From: Rhizomys pruinosus
Lineage: Eukaryota > Chordata > Mammalia > Rodentia > Spalacidae
DNA: 64,000 bases
Direction of reading: 5' to 3'
Assembly: GCA_009823505.1 (NCBI GenBank)
Contig: VZQC01007107.1
Span: 111,940-175,939 of the forward strand
Of the stretch, positions 41,501-53,500 are shown in pieces. A program made the position numbers and the translations under genes. The notes under the pieces were generated by a model, which saw only the letters and a list, made by a program, of their open reading frames with translations, did no database searches and was not told where the DNA came from. The stretch's first letter is position 1. Each line of letters starts with the position of its first letter.

Positions 41501-44500
41501 CCCCCCATCAGGGCTGGCTTCAGTGCCAGACCCCATCCATCTCCTTGCCATTACAAACTCTCATGCCAGCACTACTGCTGCTCTGTTCCTTGGCACTACA
41601 GTGAGAGAGAGAACATGCTGTTCCACCAGTGCTGCCAGTGAGGCTGCTGTAGGACACCTTGAAAGAGAGATTGGGGTGGGGGGTTACCTGGATAACCTGG
41701 CTGTCTGACTTCTCCGGGTCTTCAGCAGACTGCACGATTAGATGGCCAATGTCTTTGTGCAGTTTTCCCATCGTCATGGCCTCTGGTGAAAGCAAAAACA
41801 ACGTGCTGTGTAACTACATAGACATTTACACACATCTCCATTCTGTTGCTGACATAAATGCTACAGCATGGAGAAAGCAAGGCTTGACCAGGACTGACAC
41901 ATGTCACATCCCAAAGGAAAACGTCAACACCAAACCAAATTTCCCTTCCACAGCACCTGATAAAAAAATTTTTTTTCCCATTCAAAACTAAATGAAAAGC
42001 CCTGGCTCTAAGCAAGCTGTGACTTTAAGGCAAAACCCTGACCTTCTCCTCAGTCTTTACAGTTAGAGGAGTTGAAGCACACTTTTCCAGCAAGAAGATT
42101 ATGAAAAGAAGTGCTTCCTGTCAGGCCTGCGGGTGCCGGCTGTGCACTTAGTGTGCAAGTCTTTAGAAACCAGCAAAGGAAAGAGCCTGTCACATGGTGC
42201 TACTGTCTGGGCAACATCCACAAAAAAGTTCTGTGTGTCTCTGCAAGGGACAAACTCCACCCACTTGATACTGATCAGACTGAGCCTGTTGTGTAGACTC
42301 AGAAGAGACCAGGCAGTGCCCACCCTTCCCAGCCCTCAGCCTCAAAAGTATCACTGTCCCTAGACAGCTGTTTTCAATCACTGGCCTTCCAAGAGGCAGT
42401 ATTTCCTAAAGGTCTGATTCTAGTTAGATTTTTCCAAATGAGCATGATCATGTTTGAAAATTTAAAACAAATGAATAAGAAACCCAACACTGGTTTTATC
42501 CATTAGAAGCTGTCAGCTAAAACCTTCACATAGCCAGAAGCTAGCTATCTAACATAGACCCTAATTAGCCAGCATTCAGCCAGTCCCACTCCCAGGACAA
42601 AGGCAAGTGACCACACAGAAGCTACCATCAAGCAAGGCCAGCTATACTGCTGACATGTGTACAAGGTGTATAAGGGTAAAGAAGCCAGGCACCTAGAAAT
42701 CCCTGAGCTTCAGCAGAGGTTCAGCAGGCTCTTGGCTAAAAGCAGACAGCCACTTGGCTCATTCTTCCTGTCAATGCTACAACAGAGGGAACAGAACAGA
42801 GAAGACAGTCACCTTTGGCAAGTGGAGCGATGGTGATCTCACTCTCTGCCAAGTTCACAAATACATCGTAGAGGTCCGGTCTGTTGCTCACTTCCAAGTC
42901 TACAAAGCCAGCAATGTAACCTACATGGCAAATTGACCAAATTACTGGAGCAGAAAGAAATCATATTGTGAATGTCTCAAAAGAGTAATGAAGCTGGGTG
43001 CGGTGGCGTGTGGGAAAATTCAGTTAAGTATGAATGGGCTAGCACTCCAACCAGTGACCCCTAGTGCATAAGTAGGAGTCATGGGACCTCCCTGGCCATG
43101 CCCATGGGGTGGGATGTGGAAACGCAAAGGTCTGGGATTTGGCCCTGGAAAATGAAGTCACACTGGCTATAAAACCCAGACATTTTTGAATAAAGCTCTC
43201 TCTCTCTATTTGGATACCGTACAATGTGTCCGTGTGCTGTGCCTTTCCGTGCGTGTTTTCTACATGGCTCACTGGGGGAATAAATGGGACAACCCACAGT
43301 GGCACACACTTTGATCCCAGCACTTGGAGGCAGAGCCAGGCAGAGCTCTGTGTGAGTTGGAGACTACCCTGGTCTACATAGAGAGTTCCAAGCCAGCTGA
43401 GGTTACAGGGAGAACCTGACTCAAGAAAAAAAAAAAAAACAAAAAAAAAACAGTATTTAATCCACTAGCTGAGCAGCTGCTTTTCTTCAGAGTTTGATTT
43501 ATTCAGGACCATTACCTGTGCCCTGTGGCATTTAATAGACTATATTATTGTTGGCTGCCTGAAGAAATTCATACAACTCAAAATGTTTCAAAATTTAAGT
43601 TCAGTGTCAAGGAACAAGGCTAAAGTGAAGCATTTACTTTTTGGTCAGTGTTATTTGGGTTAAGAATGTCAGCAAAGTTGCTTGGGTGGCTTCCTCTGGG
43701 AGAAGCCCGCACCCATCTCTTGGGTGTGTCTTTCTTTCCCAGTGACTTTTTCTCTTAATTCTCATGCTTAAAACATATAAAAAATGTTGTGTAATAAAAA
43801 TTCCGACTCTGCTTTTTTTTTTTTTTTTTTTTAATACTTTTTTTTAGCAGCAACTGAGGCGAATCGAATGGCCCCCGAGGCCACCACTGCAGCACCACCT
43901 TTCTCTCCCGCCCATCCGCCCCAGCGGGATTGTAGAAATCAGCTCCCCCAGTGCCCGTGGGCCTCCTGTCCACACAGGCAGGGTGGGAGCCAGCAGGTCA
44001 GCTACTAGCCCCCAGCTAGAAGGCGGCTGCTGAGAAGGCCCAGGCCCACATCTGTGCAAAACAAGTAAACAAAGTGCAGAGGGGAGGAAGAGAGGGCAAG
44101 GGGCAAGATGATGCTCAACCAGAGAGCCCCCAAAGCCCTCCTGAATAATAAGGGGGAGAAGGGGCTTCACAGGGTAATACTGACTGGGGGAGGGACAGGA
44201 GGGCTGTAGCACAACCAGGGACAGCCACAGCTCAGATAGGGGCCTGGCCCAAGTGAGTTCTATGAGGAGACAGTGACAGCGGCTGAGTTGAGGGTGCTGT
44301 TCCTGGCAAAGTTGAACTTGTTCAGGGTCTCCTTGAGCAGAGACGTCAGACGGCTCTGGTCAGCCTCACTAATGAAGCCCAGCTGCACCAGCTCAGCTGC
44401 CAACTCAGGGATGTTCTCATTTGGCATCAGGTCACAGCTCAGGTGCCGGTTCAGTTTGTCCTCCAGCTTCAGGAGAAGTGTCAGCGGGCATGGTGGCGCA

Positions 44501-47500
44501 TGCCTTTAATCATAGCACTCGGGAGGCAGAGGCAGGCAGATCTTTGTGAGTTCAAGGCCAGCCTGGTCTACAGAGTGAGTTCTAGGACAGCTGGGGCTAC
44601 AGGGAGAACCTGTCTCAAAAAGACCAAAAAAAAAAAAGGAGAGAGAGAGAGAGAGAGGAGGGAGGGAGGGAAGGAGGAAAAGAGAAAGGAGGAAAAGAGA
44701 GAAAGGAGGAAGGAAGGAGAGGAAGGAGAGGAAGGAGAGGAAGGAGAGGAAGGAGAGGAAGGAAGGAAGGAAGGAAGGAAGGAAGGGCTTCTTTTCCCCA
44801 GCAAGCCCTGCTCAACCCTGGCTCAGAGCCTTACATGGTCCCGACTCTGCTTTTTAAAAAAAAAAAAAAAAGAAAGAAAGAAAAAGAATCTCAGAAAGCG
44901 ACATGGACTCTGCTGTTGTCCCCTACTGCAGATCTCTGTCCCCAAGAATGCAGTCTCATGCCTGGGTTGTCAGGGGCAACATGGAAACCATCTCTGACTG
45001 CTTTCAAGTCTCATACAATAAATGTAAAGGAGTCAGTGGGCTTCTAGAAGTGATGTGTGAGGCGATGGTTCCGCATTGTAGTTATTTCAGAAAATAATAT
45101 AAATTACAAACTTGGGAACTAGGTTGTTTTGCAGTGCTGGGTACTGAGCCCCAGCCCTGTGCCTGCTAGGCAAGTGTTCTACCACAGAGCCACACCCCGA
45201 GAAGGGTTTTAGGTTTTTGTTTTTTTTTGAGGACTAACTTGTTATTGCTAAGTTTTATGTTTCTAAGGAAGATAAAAACATTAGCAATAAAAATAAAACC
45301 TAGTGCTGAAAGCCAGAACCAGAGAAATCATATGAGAACAGGTGAAACATGACAGCATGCTGCTGCTGATCACAGGGAAGAGAAAGGAACAGAGGTGGCT
45401 GACCAGCTAAGAGCGGTACTGCTTTTGCAGGGGACCTGATTTTGGGTCCCAGCACCCAGCTCAAGTGGCTCACAACCACCTACAACTGCAGCTCCCAGGG
45501 GATCTGATGTTTCTGCCTTCTGAGGGCACATTCACGTGCACATACCCCTCCACCCCCAGCATACTTGTACTCAAAAACTAATCTTAGAATAAAGGAATTG
45601 GGCTGGAGAGATGGCCTAGCAGCTAAGAGCTCCGACCACTCTTACAGAGGACCCGGGTTCGATCCCCAACACCCACATGGCAGCCGAGAACTGTCTGAAA
45701 CTCCAATTCCAGGAGAACTCCAGTTCCAGGGGAATCCGACACCCTCTTCTGACCTCCGTGGCATTGCATGACATGGGTGCACAGACCTGCATGCAGACAG
45801 TACATTCATACACATACAGAAATAAATTGGTTTTTTTTTAATAAAAAACTAAATGAAAAGAAAAAAACTTTGCAAGAAAACATAGGAGACTATCTCTTCT
45901 ATCTGCAGAAGATTTTTTTAAGAAAAATATAAACCAGATGTAGGTATGGTAGAGCATGCTTTTAATCCCAGTGCTCGAGGCAGAGGCACAGGCAGATCTC
46001 TCTAAGACTGAGCCCAGCCTGATCTCATAATGAATTCCAGGCCACCTGAGGCTACAAGGAGACCCTATCTCAAAAATCGAAAGAAACAACAACAACAAAA
46101 AGACAGCAAACACACAGACCTATGTTCAACATCATTAATCAGGAAAGTACATAAAAACTACAAGGAAACACCCCCTATAAGGTCACCAAGTTGACCAACA
46201 TTTTAGACTGTCATAGCAAATACTGTAATAGAATCCCCGAACCCCGAACTGCTACATGGAGGGAAAGCAGGCACAACACTTGACATGAGCCAGCAATTCG
46301 GGTTAAACACTCTGTTACATGGAGTATAACAAGGGAAAACTGTACACATGCTCACCAGGAGATGCACAGCAAGAATCCCCAGTGGCACCAGCTTTTTTTT
46401 TATATTGTTATTGATTTTTTAATTTAATTTTATTTATTTTTTATGTGTATGAATGTATTGTCTGCATGTAGGTTTGTGCACCCGTGTTGTGCAATGCCGC
46501 GGAGGTCAGAAGAGGGTGTCAGATTCCCCTGGAACTAGAGTGAAAGACGGTCCTCAGCCGCCATGTGGCTGCTGGGGATCGAACCCGGTCCTCTGCAAGA
46601 GCTGTCAGCACTCCCAACTGCTAGGCCATCTCTCCAGCCCCTGATTTGGTTTTTTTGAGGCAGGGTCTAACTCTGAGGGACCTGACCTCTTGTGAACACA
46701 GCCACCCACCCTCAGAAGTACACATAATTAAAAATAAAAACTAGGGCCTGCAAAACTAATTTAAAAACAAGACAAAACAAAACAAAAACAAAGTTGTAAG
46801 AACCTTGGTCTGGGGGCTGGAGGGATGGCTCAGTGGTTAAGAGCACCAACTGCTCTTATAGAGGACTGGGGTTCGATTCCCAGCACGCATATGGTGGCAA
46901 AGACCATCTTTAACTCCAGTTCCAGGGGAATCTGACACGCTCTTCTGAGCTCCGTAGCATTGCACAACATGGGTACACCATCTACATGCAGATAGTACAC
47001 TCATACACATAACGTAATAAATTAAAAAAAAAAAAGGAAGCATTTTTTTTTTTAAAGAGAACCTTGGTCTGGACATATAGCTCAGAGGTAGAGCTTTGCT
47101 GAGCAAGCATAAAGTCCTGAGTTCTTTTTTTTTGTATTTTTGAGACAGGGTCTCCCTATAGCCCCAGCTGGCTTAGAACTCACTGTATTAGTCACTTTTC
47201 TGTTGTTGTGATAAAGTACTATGACCAAGGAACTTATAAAAGGAAGAGTTTGAGCTTACGATTGCAGGTTCCAGGGAATTAGAGTCCATTGTGGCGGGAG
47301 GCATGGCCGCTGGAGCTGGAGCAGCAAGCCGAGGGTCACATCTCGCAATGAGCACAGGAAGCAGAGAGAGCAACTGTAGACCACGAGGCTTGTTAAAACT
47401 CACTAAGCCTGCCCCCAATAATGCACTTCCTCCAGCACGGCCACACCTTCTAAGACCTCCAAAAACAGTGCCACCAACTGGAGACAAACGTCTGAATACC

Positions 47501-50500
47501 TAGAGCCTATGGGGGACACTCATTCAAACCACCATACTCACTATGTAGATCAGACTGGTTTTGAACTCACAGAGATCCAGCCTCTGCCTTCCAAGTGGTG
47601 GGATTAAAGGCATGTGCCACCACACCCAGCCCTCAATTTTTAATACTAGAAAAAACTGAAAAGGTAACTATGACAAATGTGCATTTTTACCATACACACA
47701 CACACACACACACACACACGTGCATATATATAAATATATATATATTATATAAATAAAATAAATATATATATTTTTATTTTTGTATATATATAATATATAT
47801 ATTATATATATTATATATATAATATATATATGTAATATATATATATTTTATTTTTGTTTTGTTTTTTTGAGACAGGGTCTCCCTGTACCCCCAGCTGTCC
47901 TGGAACTCACTCTGTAGACCAGGCTGGCCTTGAACTCACAAAGATCCGCCTGCCTCTGCCTCCCTAGTGCTAGGATTAAAGGCGTGCACCACCACGCCTG
48001 GCTACCATAATTCTTTAAAAAAAAAAAATTGGGGGGGGCTGGAGAGATGGCCTAGTGATTAAGAGCGCTGACTGTTCTTGCAGAGGACCTGGGTTCGATT
48101 CCCAGCATCCACATGGTGGCTGAGAACCGTCTTTAACTCCAGTTCTAGGGGAATCCAACACCGTCTTCTGACCTCCAAGGCACTGCACGACATGGGTGCA
48201 CAAACGTACATGCAGACAGTACATTTGAACACATAAAAATAAATAAATAAAATAAAAAAATTTTTTGAAAGGGAGGAAAAAAACCATTCTATCTACAAAA
48301 GAGTTGTGACGTGTATTCCCTTTAGGAATGTGTGCAACCTGCCCCCCAGATCAAGCGAACACAAGCAGAGCCCTTCCTCTGCTGGGCCGCTCACATGTAC
48401 CTGTGCACAGTCGCAGGCCTTCCAGTTCTTCAGCATGCAGGTGCACATAAGAATGCAGGATGGTCCAGTCCTGTCGGTGCCATACCAGGGCAGGCAAAGT
48501 CCTGAGGAATGAAGGCAAGAACTAAGTCACATCGTTGTTGGCCCTTACCTCTTACCTTAGAGAACTGCCTGCCCCTTCTCTCAAGAAGAAATGTACAAGG
48601 AGGGTAAAGTCCTGGGACTGGCTTGTCAGGAACAGAGGAAAAAATCAATCCTCAAATGCGCTAACATACTGGGGCTTTATAATAAAGCAAAACCACTGTG
48701 TATGTGTCTGTATGTGTGTATGCTGAGACAGGGCCTGGAACTTACTATGTAGACCAGGCTGGCCTCAAACTCAGACATCCGCCTGTCTCTGCCAGAGTTC
48801 TGGGAATAAAGGTGTTTGCCTCCACACCTGGTTTGTTTTTGGAGGACAGGGTTTTATACCCTGGCTGCTTTTTTTTTTTCATTTTTAGCTATAAGTGATA
48901 ATCCATGAGTACAAGCATCCTTCATGCAAAACCTATCTGCAGGCTGTTGTGCCCAAACCCTGGCTGCTTTGGAGCTTACCATGTATCCCAGGTTGGCCTC
49001 ATGCCTCCAAAGTGCTGTGAATTGCAGGTATATGCCACTAAACCTGGCTACAGCCACTTTTTAAACTACACTTTTTGGGTCAGATTAGCTATAAAAAGTT
49101 CAAGGTGAACTTTCCAAAAACTTCCAGAATGACGGCCGAGCATAGTGGTGCATGGTCAGCGTAGTGGTGCATCCCAGCTCTTGGGAGGCAGAGACAGGCA
49201 GCACAAGCCTGGTCTACATAGCAAATTCCAGACCAGCTGGGGCTACAGGGAGACCCTGTCTCAAAAAGACCAAAACAAACAAACAAACAAACAAAAACTT
49301 GCAGAATAATGCTTTCAAACACAGCTTGCCAACAGCTATTGAGAGAGTCTGGAGCTGTGGTAGTTTGAATGAGGAGTGTCACCCATAGGCTTTAAGTATT
49401 TGAACACTTGGTCAGTTGGTGGCACTGTTTTAGGAGGACACAGAATCCCTAGGAGGTGTGGCCTTGGAGGAAGCACGTCACTGGGGCAGAGTCTGAGAGG
49501 CCCATCCCATCTCCAGGTTCTCTGCTTCCCAGGCAGGGTAAGAGATGGGAGCCCTCCCTCAGCTCTCAGCTCTTGCCATGCCTCCACACCATGAGGACTC
49601 AACCCTCAGGAAACATAAGCTCAACAAACTTCATGTTCTTGGTCATGGTGTTTTATCAGAGCAACAGAAAGGTAACTAATACAGAAATCATATCTATAGT
49701 GGTCCCAGCAAGACAATTTTCTAGAAGTCTCTCATTTATATTAAAACTTCCAGGATGGGTGTTGGTGGTACACAACCTTAATCCCAGCACTTGGGAGGCA
49801 GAGGCAGGCAGATCTCTGTGAGTTCAAGGCCAGCCTTGTCTACATAGCAAGCTCCAGGCCAGCTGGGACTAAAGGGAGACCCTGTCTCAAAAAGACAAGA
49901 AAAACTAAACTAAACTAAACTTCCAGTCAGGCATAGTGACACAGACCTTTAAACCCAGCACTCAGGAGTCAGAGGCAGGTGGATCTCTGTGAATTCAAGG
50001 CCAGTTTGGTCTACACAGTGAGTTCCAGGACAGTTGGGGGCTATAGGGAGGCCCTATCTCAAAAAGACAAAAACAAAGAACAAAACCAAAAAACAAAAAC
50101 TTCCAACTAAACTTGCAAAGTACATTGTGTTTGTTTTCAGACAACAAAGATTTATGCCAGGTGTGACGCACACACATTTGGTCCCAGTACTCACAATGCA
50201 GAGGCAGGAGGATGGATCTCTGTGACATTGAAGTCAGCCTGTCTACATAGGGAGAACTTGTCTCAAAAACACAAAAACAAAACTGAAACCAAACAACAAC
50301 AAAACCCAGACAACACAAATTTACACAAAAATACTTATAGCAAAACAGTTCTACAGGAAGGTATGTGGAACTTACAGGTGGCTTTAGGAACCCCTGTCAT
50401 CTAGCAACCTATCTCAGAAACTGTGGCTACTCCAGTTTAAAAAGTATAATTGAGCTGAGCATGGTGGCGCACGCCTTTAATTCTAGTATTTGGGAGGCAG

Positions 50501-53500
50501 AGGCAGGCGGATCTTTGTGAGTTCAAGGCCAGCCTGGTCTACGGAGTGAGTTCCAGGACAGCTGGGGCTACAGGGAGACCCTGTCTCGAAAAGACCAAAA
50601 AAAAAAAAAAAGTATAAATGAGCCAGGCATGGTGGCCTACACCTTTGATCAGCACTACCAGCAGAGGCAGATGTCTGTGAGATCAAGGCCAGTCTGGTCT
50701 ACAATAGTTTGTTCCAGGCCGGGCGTGGTGGCGCACGCCTTTAATCCTAGCACTTGGGAGGCAGAGGCAGGCGGATCTTTGTGAGTTCAAGGCCAGCCTG
50801 GTCTACAGAGCAAGTTCCAGGACAGCTGGGGCTACAGGGAGACCCTGTCTCAAAAAGACAAAAAAAAAAAATAGTTTGTTCCAGACCTGCTGGGGCTATA
50901 GGGAGACCCCGTCTCAAAAATAAAGAAATAAAGAAATAAAGAAATAAGGAAATAAAATAAAAATTTAAAAACTATAAATGTAGGGGGAAGTGATGGGGTA
51001 GAAGTCAAAATATAGACAGAGCAGTGTGAAATTTGTGGCCCTCTCACTTTAGACGAAGCAGTCACAAACCTAATGATGATAATTTCTAAAAGCAGCAGTA
51101 ATGGGCAAGGCTCATGCTGAGCACACTCCACAGATTATTCCCACTACTGAAAACGAACCCACAAAGTCCATATTCTGATCCTTGTTTTATAGACACAGCA
51201 ATGGAGGCTCAGAAACATTAGGTGTCTTTCATGTGGTCATGAGCTCACAAGTTGCTATGGCAGAATTTTAACCTGGGACTGCTGGTGTCATGCTCTTGGC
51301 CCTTAGCTTCTGCCAGCCTCGGTTTTTTTCATTCATAAAACACAGAAATGCTACTCATTGCATCATTCTTCTCATGACTAAGTGTAATAATTTAAGGTGT
51401 CTTATTTGTATAATGCATGGCATGCAATAAACCCAACACAAATGCCAACCAATGCTTTTTGGTTTTAAAAAGGATTTAAGAACAAGTTGGATTTAGTAAA
51501 CAAAAAACTTACATACTCCCTAGTTACTATACTGATGAGAGTCGGGGAAACTGAACACAAGGAGCAACTTACTTAAATAGAGGTCAGCAATTAGGCCTCA
51601 TGGGCCAGTTGCCAATTTTTTTGGGTGAGTTGCCAATTTTGGGGGAGTGGGGGGGGTCTTTTTGAGACAGGGTCTCCCTGTAGCTCCAGCTGTCCTGGAA
51701 CTCACTATGTAGACCAGGTTGGCCTTGAACTCACAGAGATTCGCCTGCCTCTGCTTCCTGAGTGCTAGGATTAAAGGCTTGTGCCACTACGCCTGGCAGA
51801 GTTGCCTATTTTTTTTAAATAAAGTTTTATTGACACTGCCATGCCCATTCAGTCACATATGTCTAGGCTTGCTTTCCAGCCACCTAGGCAGCTGAGAGAT
51901 TGGCACGGGGTCTTAAATTATTTATTGTCTTTCAAGGAAAAGTTTGCTAACTCCCTAGTTTATTTGGAGCCAGGCTTGGTGGTGCATGCTTTTAAATCCT
52001 ACTATTTGGGAGGCAGAGGCAGGCAGATCTCTTTGAGATAGAGGTCAGCCGAGTCTATGTAGTGAGTTCCAGGCAAGCTGTGGCTACAGGAAGACCCTGT
52101 CTCAAAAAGCAAAACTATGCTGGACATAGTGGCACACGCCTTTAATCCTAGCACTTGGGAGGCAGAGGCAGGCGGATCTCTGTGAGTTCAAGGCCAGCCT
52201 GGTCTACAGAGTGAGCTCCAGGCCAGCTGGGAATAAAGGGAGACCATGTCTCAAAAAAACAAAGCTACAACCAAAACAACAAAAAAGTACTATTTTGAGT
52301 CTGAAGAGATGGCTCAATGGTTAAGAGCACTGGCTGCTCTTGTAGAGGACCCAGGTTTGGTTCCCAGCACCCACATGGTGGCCAACAAGCACTGCCTTCA
52401 GTTCCAGAGGATCCAATGTCCTCTTCAGGCCTCTGCAGGCACTGTACACATGTGATACACTTACATCCATGGAGGCAAAAAAACTCACATAAAATACAAG
52501 TAGTTTTTTCCTTTGGTCTTTTTAAGACAGGTTCTCCCCACTGGCCTGGAACTTAATACGTAGACCAGAATGGCCTTGAGTCAGAGATCCACCTGCTTCT
52601 CCTTCCCAAGTGCTGGGATTAAAGGTATATACTACAATTTTTTTTTTTAAGTTCTATTTCTGGGACTAGAGAAATGGCTCAGCAGTTAAGAGCACTGGCT
52701 GTTCCTGCAGAGGACCTGGGTTTGATTCACAACACCTAACAACTTCCTATAACTCCAGTTCCCTCTTCTGACCTCCAAGGGTACTATACAACCTGGGTAT
52801 ACTTACATACATGCAGGCAATACACTCAAACACATAAAATAACTTGTCATGCAATGCCCACAGAGTCAGAAGAAGGGATTAGATCCCCTGGAACTGGAGT
52901 TAAGGACAGTTGTTAATTGTCATGTGGGTGCTGGGACTCAAACCCAGGTCCTATGCAGAGCAGCCAGTAGGCTTAACTGCTAAGCCGTCTTTCCAGCTCC
53001 AAGTCCTACTTCTATTTTTAATATTTTATTTGTTATTTTTATATTATGTGTGTGAGTGTATTGCTCGCATGTATGTAAGTGCACCCGTGTCATGTAATGC
53101 CTGCAGAGGTCAGAAGAGGGTGTCAGATTCCCTGGAACTGGAAGTTAGGACTACTGTTAGCTGCCATGTGGGTGTTAGGAATTGAACCGGGTCCTCTGCA
53201 AGAGCAGCCAGTGCTCTTAATTCTGAGCCATCTCTCCAGCCCCCAAAAGTCCTATTTCTAAAGTTAAAGAGTCTGTCTAAATTCAGTAACCTTGAACCAT
53301 TAGTTCTAAACTGAAACAAAAACATTGTATTTTATCTTAAGAATAATGTACATTCTTTCTATCAAATATGCAATAGAGCATAGCACATAGGCTCATCTAG
53401 CATCCCAAATGTCAAGAAAGTTAATACTTTTTAGAAATTAGTAATGGTACCTGGTAAACTCCTGGACAGCTTCTATTTTGGGGTGATAGACGACAATTCG

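Noticed and set aside
41262..41708. 148-codon plus-strand ORF
   Set aside because: Its right end is antisense to the DENND10 exon 41688-41782, and the rest has no recognised similarity or exon context.
44260..44484. NRBP1 coding exon
   Set aside because: It continues directly into 3' UTR and poly-A, is truncated upstream by a B1, and is flanked by target duplications.
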